A DNA stretch of 64,000 nucleotides from Lycocorax pyrrhopterus obiensis (Eukaryota > Chordata > Aves > Passeriformes > Paradisaeidae): assembly GCA_014706295.1 (NCBI GenBank), contig JACSVZ010000002.1, positions 134,667,200-134,731,199 of the forward strand, written 5' to 3'. Both the position numbers and the translations under genes were made by a program. The notes below the pieces were generated by a model. It saw only the letters and a program-made list of their open reading frames with translations. It ran no database searches and was not told the origin of the DNA. Below are positions 1 through 13,741 of the stretch, piece after piece. The stretch's first letter is position 1. The number at the start of each line of letters is the position of its first letter.

Positions 1-2274
1 CTGTGTTGCTGTCTAGGAAGAAAGCTTTCAAAGAATATGCCAGATAAAGGCACTAAAAGAAGAAAATATGTAATGCAAAGGAACAGATCTTTCAAGCTAT
101 AAACATGGAATCAAAAAAAAGCATGTAGCAGAATGCAAGCAAAACCAAAATCCTAGACAACAGAATTGAATTTATTTCTCAGATATGCAGAGTCTTCACC
201 ATTGTAGAGCTGCTGCAAGACTATGCAAGGAGCAAGCGTCCCATTTTCCAGAAAAAGAAAGGTGGATACAGGATGTTTTCTGAACAACTTCACCAAGGTC
301 ACATATGTTGAGAATCAGGAAACGAAAATATATCTTCTGTGCACCTGAGAGAGTTCCTTACCATTGCAGTCATCCTGCTCTAGATATTTAGCAAAACTGA
401 ACACAATCATTGCAAAACCATAATTCATGAAACTCTTTCAAAAACTCAAATTACTAGATTTTTTAAAACTTAAAAAATTCCTACAAAGTTATCTTCCAAA
501 ACAAAAGTGAACCAATGAAAACATTTTCAATAAAGACAAGTTTTTTGGATGTTGGGAAACAAGAAGGAGGTATTTCAAATAAATATGGAATTTTCAGCAA
601 TAAGCTCTGAGAAAATGCTGGATTTGCAGGCAAAAGAGCTTATAGACACTTGGACAAACAGTGAAAGAAGAATAAATGCCAATTATGCTGCCATAGCTGC
701 ACTTGACTGAGAAGAGGAGCAGCAAAACAGTTTAACGAGAAAGGGGAAGGTAGAAGAGCAGAATAGGTGTCTTTAAACATAGTGGAGAAACACTGGATTG
801 AAAAATTAGAACTCTGAAAATATGAAAGTATCTGAGTTAGAGAAAGATATATTAAAAACACAATTCAAACTGAATGTCTCCACACTACACAAACCTACAC
901 TTAGCTGCAGGACATCAGTTTAATTCAATCCAACATGACTGGGCTTTACATCCTGCTTGTACTTGCCACATCCAAAACATCCACCAAATCTTGTGTCATC
1001 CTCCCTGTTGTCAACCCCAGGCATCAGAGTCTGAGACTTCAAAGATGATGGACCAGACTTAGAAATCTTGAACTAGAACAGATGGAGCATATTTGCTTTT
1101 CAGATACATACAGTTATCTCCATATCTTGCAGGAATATTATTAAAAATGAATTTAAATGTAGTAGCTTCTGTATTTCAGATCCACTTAAATCACAGCAGG
1201 CTGGGTGTCATCATGAAAAATGACACTTAATGACTACAGGGTGTTTTTAAATTCCAACAAGAATTTCCTCATAAAGAAGATAAAAAATAAAAAAGTAATT
1301 AAATTTACTTGTGTACTCGGAGTGCTTACCATTCAGTACATTTCAACCAGAAATTAGAATTAGTATTTGGCAAGGGCCTATTGACTTTTTTTCATAACTC
1401 TGTGGAAATGCAAATACAGTCTTAAAAACAGACAGGTCATATGTTTCTAAAAAAATAAAAGCTACCTGGCTGACATTATACAGATTATGTTTGCAATGTG
1501 AATAATGAGAGACCAGAGAATTAAAAAAAAAGACAGTGGAAGCTCTGAGGAGGCAAAGAGGAAAATTCTATATCCTTTTTTTATGTTCTTAATGCAAAAA
1601 ATACAAATTTATTAATTTTGAGAATACCTTAAATTTTTAAAGCTATGTTTCCACTTTCAGGTAAGTTAAATTTAGTAAGGTGTTCAGCTTAGTAACTCTA
1701 ACTGTGGGCCTCTTTGAGACATCTTAATTTCACAGCCCAGTTCTGAGGTATCTGATAATATAATTACCTCATTTTGGAAGGAAGTAAAAACATAATTTGG
1801 GTTTTTTTAAGAATACATAAGTTCTTCATGCAACAATTAAGTCAGACTACTGCAAATACCTACCTGCAACTGAAGAGCTCCATCCTTAGTATCTGAAAGT
1901 TTAAATGTGAGGATAAAACCCCATTTAAATACTTTCAGACACTTACCCAGTAATGAAGAAAGGCAGTAGTAGTTTCTGCACCCTGCAGAGCACTGATGCA
2001 GAGCCACAGAGGTTTTGCTGTCTCATTTCTGACAGACACGACAGCACAAACGACTCTACATCAGATAGAGCCAGCACTTTCTAAAGCTCCTAGATCAATG
2101 CCATGGATGCAATGTTCTACATGCTGGTGTGTGCTCAGTCAATAAACTTGGAGGCAGGAAACTTATTTATGTGCTTATTATCCTTCATAATAACCATATA
2201 AATGCCTAGAGATTAACACCTGTTAGCCATGCATATCACTGATACAATTTAAACTGCACTGTGATAAAACACTA

Positions 2275-2520
2275 CCCTCTACACCAAAGGTACTGAGGCA
2301 CAGAAGGGAAAGACAGACTTACAGTGCCTGCTTAAGCTGCTCAACATTTATTTAAGAAAAACAGAGAGAGAAAAAAAACTTGTAGACACACATGCAAAAA
2401 TCTGTTATGGGGTGGTGGGGCAGAAGAATTTGGTTTTAAACATACTGACCAGCTCTGTTGGTAAGAGAACCAGGCACCTTGGATTCAGATTTCATGCTCT
2501 CACCACTAAACCACAATCCC
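2275..2520 (-). mobile_element. Ancient MIR-like tRNA-derived SINE remnant
   Basis: Read on the minus strand, about 2520-2450 resembles the tRNA-derived head of MIR/CORE-SINEs: GTGGTTTAGTGGTGAGAGCA followed by a run ending in CCTGGTTCT. On the plus strand about 2290-2330 holds TACTGAGGCACAGAAGGGAA, like the reverse complement of the MIR tail (ACTGAGGCACAGAGAGG). The copy is diverged and broken in the middle. MIR elements are old and occur across amniotes. Assignment is from remembered consensus, so moderate confidence. Confidence 0.55.
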
Positions 2521-5062
2521 TGCAGAGCATTTAAGTAAAGCTGTAAAATGGAACATCAAACAGCAAATGCAAAGCTCTAGGATGTACTTGAATATTATCA
2601 AGAGCATTCAGCTAATCAGATTTCTTCTTAGCTAAACATACATAAACAAAAGAGAAATTATTCCACACAGTAGAATATCATGGGGATCTCTACATGATTA
2701 CATCAAGGAGAGAGAGAGAGTGTTTCTGTTACAAACTAAGAATGGATGACAAAAACAAGATACAAATAAACACAATAACAAGCAGTGATGAAATACGAGT
2801 CAACTATGTTTGTGGCTAAACAAAATGGTTAAATCTTAGTCACAATTTCATAATTTAGTGGTATGAGATGTAAATGCAAAAGAATGTTAACTCTAAATAG
2901 TTCTGACATTAAATCATTGTGATATAATTCTCTTGAGAGACATGCTATTCCTCCACAGCACTGCACTTCATTGCGTGCTTTTTCTCATTACATATCCACC
3001 AAACTTAACTGTGACTTGAGGTATTTTTAAGATCAAGCTCAGAATGGCACATGCTATGCTGAACCTAAAAAATATAGAATCAATTACCATTTTGCGTAGA
3101 AAAAGAAACTTTGCAGCAAAAATTTTACATGGAAGTTGTTATACTGAGCAAAAGCACTGCTCACTCCAGCAGCAGTCAACGCTTTAGACAGAGTATCAGA
3201 AACCTCTTGTTGGTAAAGGCAAATTCATCTCCCCATGAAGAATATTCCCAGTCTGTGATACTCAAGGCTATATCTAGAAGCATGAGATGAAGTAATTCCT
3301 CTGAAAAAACTATGACCTTAATCAGAAAATTTGTAATTTTTTATTGCTATATAAAAGTATTACCTACTTTATCATTCAATAGTCAAACCTCAGATTTAGC
3401 AGGAATGGCTATGGGGACCCGCTATGGTGAACACCTGTCTAGACACATGACATTGGCACAATCATTTACTTCATTTTCTTCAACCCCTATGCCACGAGTA
3501 AAAAGAGAATATCACTTGTGACTTGTTTTTTCAGAGGTACTAAGCATCCCCAATTGTCATTCTCTTTTACTTTGTTTTGTAACCCCAGGAATCCATTTCT
3601 ACCCCTGTAAGAGATACCCATCCCTTCAGAGAGGTGCATGGGAAAGCATCCTGAGCGCTCTATAACACTATCACGAAACAGAAGAACACATGATTTTCAA
3701 AGACACAATCACAGTAATCATGTTAAGAATAAGGTCACTGGGTTTGCTAACACCACATAATCAGAAAGCAAATACCATGGTGGATGAAGTACCATTGCTA
3801 CTAACCACTCCACTGGGTCTTCTCCTGGAATTTGAAGTGTCAGTGCATGTATTTTTTTTGAAGCTGCCCACATCTATGGATATGAAATACACGTGTAGCT
3901 GCTTATCAGCTAGAGTGCATACACTGAGCTCCCAGCAAAGATAAAAGCAACAGAATGCAGATGAAAAATAAAGTTGACTTTAGTAATTAGAAAAAGGCAG
4001 CTGCAGCTAATAAGGAGAAGGAATGTTAAACTGAGACTTTTTTTTTTTAAACTTACTACAGCTGAGACACAGAAGCCAAGTAAATCACTGGACTCTTTCA
4101 CTCTATGACTGCTGGTAGAGAACTGTGCATAGAAAAACCACTGCAGCTGATCTGGTAGGAACACAAGCCCTAAATGGAGGTCTTCGTTCAGGTCAAGCTT
4201 TGGCAAATTCTAATCCTTCTCAGGTGACATTACATGTATTCGACCACATCCAGTTGATCTCTTCAAATATTTTCCTTCCTCTCCTCCTTAAGCCTTCCAG
4301 AGTGTTTAAGTAGCACAGACTAATGTTATTTTACCCAATGAGCCTCATGTTACATCGGGCTCAATATGTAGAAGTTTCACTTAGCGCCTGCTTGGAAAGC
4401 TATTAGAGAAAACAGTATGAAGCCAAGTCTGTGTCCAGACTCAGGTTTAACAGAGTTACATTTCACCCCTTTTCCAAAGCTGAAATAAACCCCTACATAT
4501 TGATGCCACCGCTAATTACAGTAACTGAAATAAAAGTTGGAAGCAGCAAGACTTTTTCCAGGAGTCTGATGAAAGAGCTAAAAGTAATTAAGGAGTTTTC
4601 AAATACAGCATTAGCAAATTGGCAACAATATCCCAGAGCAAGCACCACCTCAAGAATATCCACTATGCCTGGGACAGATTGACATCACCCCCAGATTTAC
4701 AACAAAATGAGTGAGACCAGAGTTAGGTCTAGTATCATAATTATTACATTCACAATGCACTCTGTGGTATCTGTAAATATTTCAGAGAAGAAAAATGGGG
4801 GAGCAAGGAACTCATGTGATGCAAAATTAGCATGACATAGAATCTTATTTTTCTGACAACCTGTGCTACTGCTAAATACCAAGAAGCTTCTCTGGGCTGA
4901 TTTTAGTACTCCAACAATGTTAAGGAGATTGCAACTATGCATGATTCAGTCACTTATCCTAGGGGTTCCTAAAGGGAATGGATTGCCTGTTCCCTCTTCA
5001 CATCTGGCTATTACTAAAAAGAAAAAAGCAGGCACAAGCCAGGTGTATTTCCAAACCACCTT

Positions 5063-5830
5063 TCACAGAACGGCTGAGGCTGGAAGGAAGTCTGGAGGTG
5101 AAAGGAAGCATTTGCTCCAATTACCCTGTTCAAGTAGGGACAGACAAATGCAGCTGCCCAGGACCACATGTGGATGACTTATGAGTATCTCCAAGGACAG
5201 AGACTCCACAACCTCCCTGGACAACACATGCCAGTCCTCAGTCAGGACTGTGAAAAAGTGTTTTCTGATGTTCAGAGGGTACCTCCTGTATTTCAGTTCG
5301 TGCTCATTGCTTCTTGTTCTGTCACTGAGCACCTGTGGCAAAAGCCTGGCCCTGACCTATTTGCACCCTCCCTTCAGCTACATTGATGAGAACCCCTTTG
5401 AGCCTTCTCTGTGCTGAACAGTCCCAGCTCTCTCAACCCTTCCTCACAGGAGAGATGCTCCAGTCCCTTAATCATCTTTGTGGTCCTTTGTTGAACTCTC
5501 TCTAGTTCTGAGGAGCCCAGGGAAGGACACGGCATTCAGCTGTGCTTCACCAGTGCTGACTAAAGGGATTACCTGCTGGCAATCCAGACCACCATTAGCC
5601 TTCCTTGCAGCAAGGGAACACTGGTGGCTCACATTCAGCACAGCATCCACCATGTCCCCCAGGGCCCTTTCTGCCCTACTGCTTCCTGCTGATTGCCCCC
5701 CAGCTTATAGTGATGTGTGGGGTTGTTCTTTCCCAGGTGCAGGACTTTGCACTTCTCGTTGAACTTTGTGAGGTTTCTTTTGATTTCTCCAGCTTGTTGA
5801 TGTCCCCTATTGGGGATATTTTCCAGAACA
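5063..5830 (-). mobile_element. CR1 LINE, 5'-truncated, minus orientation
   Basis: The left end holds the reverse complement of the CR1 3' end (TCACAGAACGGCTGAGGCTGG), and the body runs through recognisable CR1 3' UTR and C-terminal ORF2 sequence, including the stretch around GACTCCACAACCTCCCTGG (5201-5219) and AGGTGCAGGACTTTGCACTT (5739-5758). About 770 bp remain; the element is truncated on its 5' side, near 5830. All reading frames are broken. It lies inside the RSPO2 intron in sense orientation with that gene. Confidence 0.85.
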
Positions 5831-6470
5831 CTGCTGGCACAAGATGCAAATAACAAGGCATTTTTAGCAGAAGAACAGACAGTATCATCCTCTTCTTGTA
5901 CTCAAAGTTGAGCCAAACTAGATTCCCTTTGACACAATACAGAAGTCTCTGTATTGGGTTGCAGAGACCAAGCAAAGAGATGGATAGAGCATGTACAGCA
6001 CAAATGCAGAAAGAAAAATTGTCTTTCTTGCTCAAAGAGATGCAGATGAGGCTGAACACTAATCTGAAATGGAGGAAATACTTTTTTTGTGCAAGTACAT
6101 GCCCTCAACACAGAGGGACTACATAATCCAGTGAATATGGATGAATCTGAGAATCAAAACCAGAGATCAGATACCCAACTTTGTCCCAAACCAGTAATAA
6201 AAAGGTTATTCTATGCCTCTTCTTCCTCTCCATGTGTCAGTTTTGTTTACTTGAACCCTTAAAAAGGAGTATATATATTTTTACTACTCCACACCTGTAC
6301 AGCACTAGAGATACAGGCTGTGTAGAGCTAGGTGGTCTACAGGTTCTGTTCACCTAAATAAAAGATTTTGCAAATTTGGTTCTCAGTTTCACACCACACA
6401 TTTTGCATCAAAGCAGGTCATAGCTTTCTACTTCTATAAGAATCTATACTTTAAAAAACTAACCAACCAT

Positions 6471-6486
6471 AAAAAAAAAAAAAAAA
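6471..6486. repeat. A16 homopolymer
   Basis: Sixteen consecutive A residues, with a second A-run about 50 bp downstream (around 6521-6533) in an A-rich stretch. No recognisable retroposed gene precedes it, so I treat it as simple sequence. Confidence 0.8.
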
Positions 6487-8282
6487 CCAGAGCATACTGG
6501 AGTCAAAGTAAGCTTTATAGCAAAAAAAAAAAAGTTACTTTAAACACTACAAAAAAAATCAGAGATTCCTCTCAATTCCTAACTATAGCCATAAGCATTT
6601 CCTAAAACTGAATTCCAAAACAACTTTGAAGGCCACAGATGAAATTCAGCGAACTCTGAGACTAATAAAAGAATTATGATAAGCACTTGTAATTCTGCAG
6701 TTCCATTACAGCTAAAAAGAGAAACCATGACCCAGTGTCATCTCAGCATCAGCAAAGATGCTGCATTCCAGCGTATTGCAATAGTGCTCTGAGAAAAAGA
6801 GTTGGAAGCCAAAGCACCTGTCTAGAAGTACCATTTCAATTAGATGCTTGCATTATTTACATCTCTACTGCCATAATATTAACATTTCACACTGGGAAGC
6901 TGCTTAGCATTTACAGAAAAGAGGGATTTCTTTTCTGTTACCATTTTCATTGATGTATACATATATGAACCACAAGTTTTACAGGTCGAAAGACTAACAA
7001 TGAAAGCGATCCCTCTGACATCCTGAAGGTACCCTCTTACCAGGGAGGCAGAATTCCCAACACTGAACCATGTCAGGTAAAACCAAACACATGATCTACC
7101 CATGTACAATCAATATTTGCTGAACAACTTAAAAAAGACCAAGACAGATGCATGAAGGCCAGGCATATTTCGCACGGCCCAGGCAAAGAACTTAAGTTGA
7201 ACAACTGTCCTGCAGCCACAGGAGTAGATCACAACAGCAAAGGCACACAGCTACCCTACTCCAAAAGGTGCCTTCCCTCAGATGTCCCTCAGAATGCCAG
7301 CTTTCCTTGCACTCAACAAAGTAAGGGAGAGAACACCGACCACTTCGGAGAAGCTAGGAAATCAAATGAAGAGGTAAAACCACCTCCTGAGAATGTTCCT
7401 GGTGAAAGTAAAACATGTAACCTGATACTGACAGATAAATAAACAAACTCTCTGTGAAATGCTCTTTGGGTTTAGGTTTCTTGCAAGAGTGAAGTATCTC
7501 AGATCAGAGGCTAGTTGTAAGTATTTCACAATAATTGCTAAAAGCTTTAAGCAAACTAAAACCAGCAGCTGCTGAGTTGTTGTGCTGTGAACACAACCTA
7601 AAGCACCTCGTGTGCATCACAGTGATTGTGCCAAGCTACAGTTACTCTTGCTGAGTCAAAACTGAATCCACGTCCATCACATTATCAGTGTGCACTGTGT
7701 AAACTGAGACGTAAACCAGGTCTGAATGAGTTCTCATGAAAGGCCAAAGAACATGTCTGCTATAGGAAGGAAATCTAGGACAGATTTCTGATTTCTGCTC
7801 TGGCAACCTTAGTTCAGAGGCCATTGTCTAAACAGGGCCAGCACTACAGGGCCTCACCTCAGCTGGAACCCTTAAGTACCATCTCAACATAGATAGAAGC
7901 AAAAGACAATGAAACTTTAATTCCCATTCAAAAGAGTCACAGCCACATGCTAGCCAGTGGAAACACCGTGTAAGTTGGACGGTTTATAATAAAAACATGT
8001 TGTATCTACCGAAATTTTTGAGTAATTCCAGAAAGAAGAAAGAGCGAAACAGTAATACCTGTCTTTACTAAGCACAATTGCTGTTTCAGCTGTTTGCATC
8101 TTGCCCATAAAGTACGGACGTGATGGGTGTTGTCAGCACTGCTATACACGTGCAGATTAATCTGTGCATGCACAACAGCCATTTGTCTGATGTGGCTAGT
8201 TTGGGGTTTTTTTGGTATTCCAAAGGTGGCAACCATACGGCTGAGAGGACCATACATTACGGCAGAGGATATGTTTGTGTGC

Positions 8283-8390
8283 AACATATTTCAGCCTGCA
8301 TTTCAACTCAAGAAAGAAAATAATGTGCTTGGATCAAACATATTTCAGCCAGCATTTCAACTCAAGAAAGAAAATAATGTGCTTGGATCA
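8283..8390. repeat. Tandem duplication, 2 x 54 bp
   Basis: Two adjacent 54 bp units, 8283-8336 and 8337-8390, are identical except for one base (CCTGCA in the first, CCAGCA in the second). The unit begins AACATATTTCAGCC and ends GCTTGGATCA. Because 54 is a multiple of three, a chance plus-strand reading frame runs through both copies, but nothing suggests it is coding. The near-identity implies a recent duplication. Confidence 0.95.
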
Positions 8391-8903
8391 GGAAGTTTAT
8401 ATTTCATGGCAGCACTGCAATTCTCTAACACAAATACACTTGTCCCTTCGCAGTGTAAAAGCAGTACAAGTATCTTCCAAGATAAAGAGGTACAAACTGT
8501 CTTCATTGCTGCACATGGTCTACTTTGGAGTTAGTGCTCATGCAACTGTGCAGTGATTAAAAAACCCCACCAACCTAAAAGCCAACATCACAAGCACTGC
8601 TTAATTTCCAGCTCTCTTCCTCCACCTCACTACATCTATGTTTGGGTCTGTTTTTCATCAAGATGGAGAAAATCTTGACAATTATCACAAAAAATAGAGA
8701 CAAAAGTTTCTGCAAGGTAAATGTGAGACTCAGTCCCTAAACCATATGTTTTTGATTATTTTTAGATTTAAATCCTAGAGAGAAAAAATATTTTTAAAAA
8801 CAGAAAATCATAGTAGAAGTACTTTCGTGATATTTTGGATCTGTGTTAACTATACATGAGATTTGTTGTTATCCTCATCAAACAACACACATAATTCCAC
8901 TGC

Positions 8904-8926
8904 AAGTGTGTGTGTGGGGGGGGGGG
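8904..8926. repeat. GT dinucleotide run followed by G11
   Basis: A short (GT)n tract runs directly into eleven consecutive G residues (8916-8926). It lies in the RSPO2 intron. Such homopolymer tracts are length-variable and prone to sequencing error. Confidence 0.85.
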
Positions 8927-11199
8927 TGTTAGAAACACAATTACAGAGCTGCACACCTCTTCTACATATTGTATGTATAACCTGTGATTGCTTATATTTC
9001 CCTAGTTACAGTCTTATGAACATCCTAAAATCAAAAAAAAGGAATGAAAGGAGACAGCATTTCCTCATAAAAGGACAAAATCTTAGAGATACATCAAGTA
9101 CTTGGCTCTACTGATATTTGTGTTTCCAAAAGAAATGCATAACTGATTAATTACTGAAACAAAGAACATGAAGGTTTTTTGCACTTCTCATCAGATCTTA
9201 ACAGATGGGATCTTAAAAGCCTCCCATTGATCATATAATCAAGGTACCTCAAATATTAATTGTTTCTCTGCTTTCCCATAAAAATTTATCTCTTCCCCAC
9301 ACTATAGTTGTACTCCTTCTTTTATATCCTTTTGCATTTTACAGTTTGCACATTCAAGTCCACAAACAAGAGGAAATGTCAGAAAATTTAATTGCCAATC
9401 GTTCATACACTGTCCCCTAAAAAGAAATTTTAAGCAACAACTTTGAATATAAGTAGACGCACTTGCATCAAAATAGGATAAGATTAAAGCAGAGCTATAT
9501 AAATTCACTGGAGTGTTTCATTCAAGGATATTTAGGTAGAAACACAAGGATGAGACAGTGTGATCTCTATACATCCAAAAATGCTAGCTGCTGCTCCATG
9601 GACCGCAGTTTGACAGACAAAGGTCAGAGATGTGTGTAGCTGTTTGAAATCAAAGTGCTAATACACAGCAATCCCAAAGTAAGGACATACACCTAAAGTC
9701 TCAAATCCTTTTAGGCTCGGAGGAAGACCTACAGAGGAAAATATCATGATATTCCATCATTTCACAAGAGTTACACTTGTCATCTCCATTCCATGTTCAG
9801 AACATGGGTTTCACACCAATTAAGTATTTTGAAATAGTATTATGTATAAATACCAATTTCTTGTAATTCCTCCATCCCACTCACCCCCCTCCACTGCAGA
9901 AACTTCATTGGAAAGGTGACATTAGAGTGTTGGCAAACTCATTCTTTCACTCTTGCCTCTCCTGTGTTTGACCCTGGGTTGCACCACTATCTGCCTTTTT
10001 GGGGCATACACTGCAGAGACCACCACCCTGACCCCTTTCAACTTCCTTTCTCCTCAGAGTTTCAAAAAGTATTAGTGAAAATGGACACGATCCAAATACA
10101 GAGAGAATAAAGTGACACAGCTAGAATTCAAGTCAGACTTACAAGTGACCTTACTGCCCACAGATATGCAAAGTTCAACAAGTGCAACACTAAAGTCTGA
10201 TCAGTAAGTGGCCTTTATGGATGGAGCTGCCTGGGCAAAGCACCCAGTAGGCAGGAAAGAGAGCTCTGCATCTGCCTTATGGTGCTCACAAGCAAGAACC
10301 AACTGACACTTCAACACCTCACTTCCTAAGAGGCATTAGTTAGAATCTAAGTATCAAAAAGTAATACAAAGCCTGTTCCATGCTCTACACAAAAAATTAC
10401 TTGGGAACAGGATTTAAACCCACCCCTACTGTTCCAAAAAGTGACAGAGTTACTCTTCTTGCACGAAATTACTTTGCAGCACCACACTGACACTTACCAA
10501 AGCATTACATCTTCTAAACACGTACTAGAAATACAATGAGTATACAAACCACGGCAGCACCTAATTTCAGTGTCTAAAGCAGTCCATGATGAACGGATCA
10601 AGCTGTTACATTTGGGCATTATCAACAGCCAACACATATGAAGTCATGCTTTTCACTAAGAAAAGGATTAGCAAATACTTGGAGCCTAGACAAATACAGA
10701 AGGTTCTCCAACTGTGCCTGAACAAAACTTTGAGGTGAAAAGAAAGAGCATACTTGAGGAATTGAATTATTAAAAAATACCTGAAACTAAATCAATATCT
10801 AATACGGGAGAAATTACCACTTTCAGGGACTGTATCTGTTAAAGTCAAGAGCTGCACTAGCCAACAATTTTAATATGGGTGGTGGATCCTTTCTCACTGG
10901 GGGCTGATTTCAGTTTAGTTCAGGGGCTAACACTGAAGAAATGTACAGCTGAACTACACTTCAATTACAGATAGAGGTAATCAAGTAATTTTATTTTATA
11001 TTTATTTAGCTAGGGGTATGCTTTATCTGATCAAAGACAGGCACCTACCGTAGGATGAGTTAAATTGTATCAACAGTTTGATGGACTGCACCAACTAGCA
11101 CTACATCAATTATAAAAGAAAATGTAGATCTTCATGTTCCAGATAGTTACCTGTAGTCACATAAATCCCGCCCCAGAGTTCATAATCAAGGAGGCATTT

Positions 11200-11320
11200 T
11201 TGGAAAGTACGTTACAGTGAGCTATAAGCTTTCAAGTTGGATGTACAGTGTGCTGGGCAATGTTTTCAGCCTGTGATGATCTGCAGGTTTGACTAGATGG
11301 TCCCCCTAGTTAGCTAAATT
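11200..11320 (+). mobile_element. Possible degraded CR1 3' end
   Basis: The segment ending GCAGGTTTGACTAGATGGTC (11283-11302) resembles the CR1 3' UTR motif where a GGTTGGACTAGATG core precedes a CTCC or CCCC stretch. Upstream resemblance is weak and no terminal octamer repeats remain. Could be another old LINE. Confidence 0.4.
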
Positions 11321-11874
11321 TTTTGGTATTAAAAAATAGCTAGATGATCAGAAATGAAATTTAAACCTCCATGGGATAATCAGAGTCTTGGCAGAAAGAG
11401 CAAGAGAAAGAAAAAACCCAACACAGAAACAGCCTCCAGAAAGACCATTGTTTATTTCTTTATTCTTTGAATTTTGATAGCAAGCACCTCTTCCACTGTC
11501 TACCTTTTAAATAATTTCATATTTTTCATTAAAGGCAGCTTATGTAAACAACACCATGATAACACACTTTATCATAGTACTTATGTTGGCCTGTATATTG
11601 TAAATGACACACTGAGTTGAGAAACTGCATTCTTGCTGTTATCCCCATAGTGCCCCTATATTAGTGTAGAAACTCACTTTCAGTATCTGTCAGGCATTTT
11701 GAGCTGCTTTAGTGACAGTCTTCAGCCAAGCCTTAGAAAATGTGTATCCCCTCCATCCCCCAAAAGGGGAAAAGATACAGTTAAGCCAAGTTTGTCAAGC
11801 ACACAAATCTAAGTTCTCCATCATAGTGTAAATCTTACAGGAGGTTTTAACACAAAAGCATGTACACAGACTTC

Positions 11875-12150
11875 AAGGTCTGATCAGGCACATCCATCTA
11901 GCCCAGCATCCTAACCCCAAGTGACTGATAACGGAACCTAAAGGGATGGATACAGGCCAGGAAAAGCACACACACAGGAACACTGTGCCAGAACATGCTC
12001 CCCATTTCTAGTTTCCACAATAACAGGCCCTGGGACATGCAAAGTCGTCAGATGCACAGGACCTGCCCCAAGGTATCCTGCCCAGCCTCTGGCTGCTAAA
12101 GAGGGTCATGTACATACCAAGCCCAGAAATACATCTTTTAAATATCATAA
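11875..12150. mobile_element. Possible ancient LINE remnant
   Basis: The stretch beginning AAGGTCTGATCAGGCACATC and continuing CATCTAGCCCAGCATCCT (about 11893-11910) resembles an old amniote CR1/L3-type repeat with a 'CATCTAGTCCAGTATCCTG' core. Only this core is convincing; boundaries and family are uncertain. Confidence 0.3.
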
Positions 12151-13421
12151 GCAGCACTACAAACCTACTTTGGGAAGCTGAATCAAACACCTAAACTTAC
12201 GTGTCTGTTTCGATGGTGAATCCTGCTCTTGGTGTTTTGAGCACCTCTCCTGCAAATCTTCACAATCCATTTGAGCATTGCTTATCCTCAGTAACACAGC
12301 ATCATTAGCTAGTTCAGTATTCAGTCATTCACACAAATTTTGACTTCTGGCAGTTTAAGAAACTTCCTCAGATGTACCCAATAGTAAGTGTAAAAATAGC
12401 CAAACGTTTAAAAGTTTTAACTTTTCAATGGTTACAGTGCTAGGATATTCTAACTGCTGTAGCAACAATGTATGTATCAAGAATAATTAGTGACTATCTT
12501 AAGTAGGGGTCTGAGGAACAGAAGCTACACCCCAAAGCATTTCTTACTGATCATGAGTGCCTGGAAAACTACCACTTGTGTTAGCACGTCTCAGTTCTTT
12601 TACAGGGTCTGTTACAACTGCTTAATGTCACACCTGAGGAAAAAATGTATCTCAAAGTACAGCTACCACATAAGATTTTAAGTTTTAAACCACAGATAAA
12701 AAGTTAACTGTCTTCCAAATGTAAAATGTGTTTCAACCTCAAAGAAAGGAGGATAGAATACCTAAAATATTTGGATAATGCTAGCCAATTAAAAGGCATT
12801 CTTTGTAGTATGACTTTTTTTGAGATAAATTACTCTTTAGGAGCTAATTCAGTCCTTGTAAAAGTAGATGTGGCATTCACTTCTGTCAAGTATTTCCAAC
12901 ACAGGTTCTTTTTCCCTAATGCTCAAATCATCTGTCTTTCCCAAAGCCTGACCACACAACCCATCCGAGACAGGTTCCAAGACTGTCCCAGTCTCAGTTA
13001 GGAAAGTTTCCTTGTTAGGAAAGCTGAATCACAATCCCCAATATCCAAGTAGGTTTTTCTTCCAGTTGAAAATCCATGTAACAGCTTCCTATATTAAAAC
13101 AGGTTTGTGGTCAAGATTCCCATCTTACATTAAGATGATAAATATTTAATTGACATAATTTTGAACCCAGTGACTGTGACCCTCCATATATGCATATTCT
13201 TCTATAAACACTGTACACAAAGTAATATTGAGGTCCAAGAAACACTCGGGCAATTTCCTGCCCCAGGTATTCCTCCTGTTTCCACCTGTGGATATTTTGC
13301 CACCACCACTGTCACTTATTATTCACTCCTTGCAACAGGTATTCCACCTTTACATACCTCTAACACAGAGTGTAAGTATCTAGGAGATAAGTATTCCCCT
13401 TAGCCCTTATGACACTCCATG

Positions 13422-13427
13422 AACAGC
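13422..13427. repeat. Target-site duplication, left copy, of the solo LTR
   Basis: AACAGC immediately before the TG of the LTR; the second copy is at 13742-13747 immediately after its CA. Exact 6 bp match. Confidence 0.85.
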
Positions 13428-13741
13428 TGTCGCCCTGAGATTTGCAGTCTTTTGATGTTTTCATTTCTGTGATAGAGTTTCTCACGCACTTTCTGTAAAC
13501 ACAGTTATGTTTGGCAAACCGTTCTTTTTTGTTTTCATTCCTTCTCCTGAGGCAGAGAAGTTTGATGGCCTTTTCGTCTGACCGGTGTGGTTGGAGAGGT
13601 GGCAACCTCATCCTCCACTCCACTGTCATTCCTAAGAACATATATATATGAAGTAAAATAAACAGCCTGGGGCTTTTCCTGGCTTCTTTCTGTCCTGAAC
13701 TAAGCTGGGTCTGTGTGGTTCTTTCGTGTCCAAGTACGACA
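13428..13741 (+). mobile_element. Solo LTR of an endogenous retrovirus (class II / ERVK-like)
   Basis: A 314 bp element starts TGTCGCCCTG and ends AAGTACGACA, so it has the TG...CA ends of an LTR and a 5 bp terminal inverted repeat (TGTCG/CGACA). It is flanked by an exact 6 bp direct repeat AACAGC at 13422-13427 and 13742-13747, the target-site duplication size typical of beta/alpha-type (ERVK) integrases. Inside are a TATA-like tract (13640-13649) and, just after it, AATAAA at 13657-13662, the same compact TATA-then-polyadenylation order as in avian leukosis-type LTRs. No gag, pol or env lies beside it, so it is a recombination-derived solo LTR. Plus orientation, antisense to RSPO2. Confidence 0.85.

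Noticed and set aside
8127..8534. 135-codon plus-strand frame with an internal 18-residue repeat
   Set aside because: The peptide repeat only reflects the 54 bp DNA duplication; no similarity, no splice context, inside an intron.
10395..10440. Minus-strand GGGTTTAAATCC resembling a tRNA B box
   Set aside because: No matching A box or cloverleaf arms at the right spacing; more likely old SINE debris.
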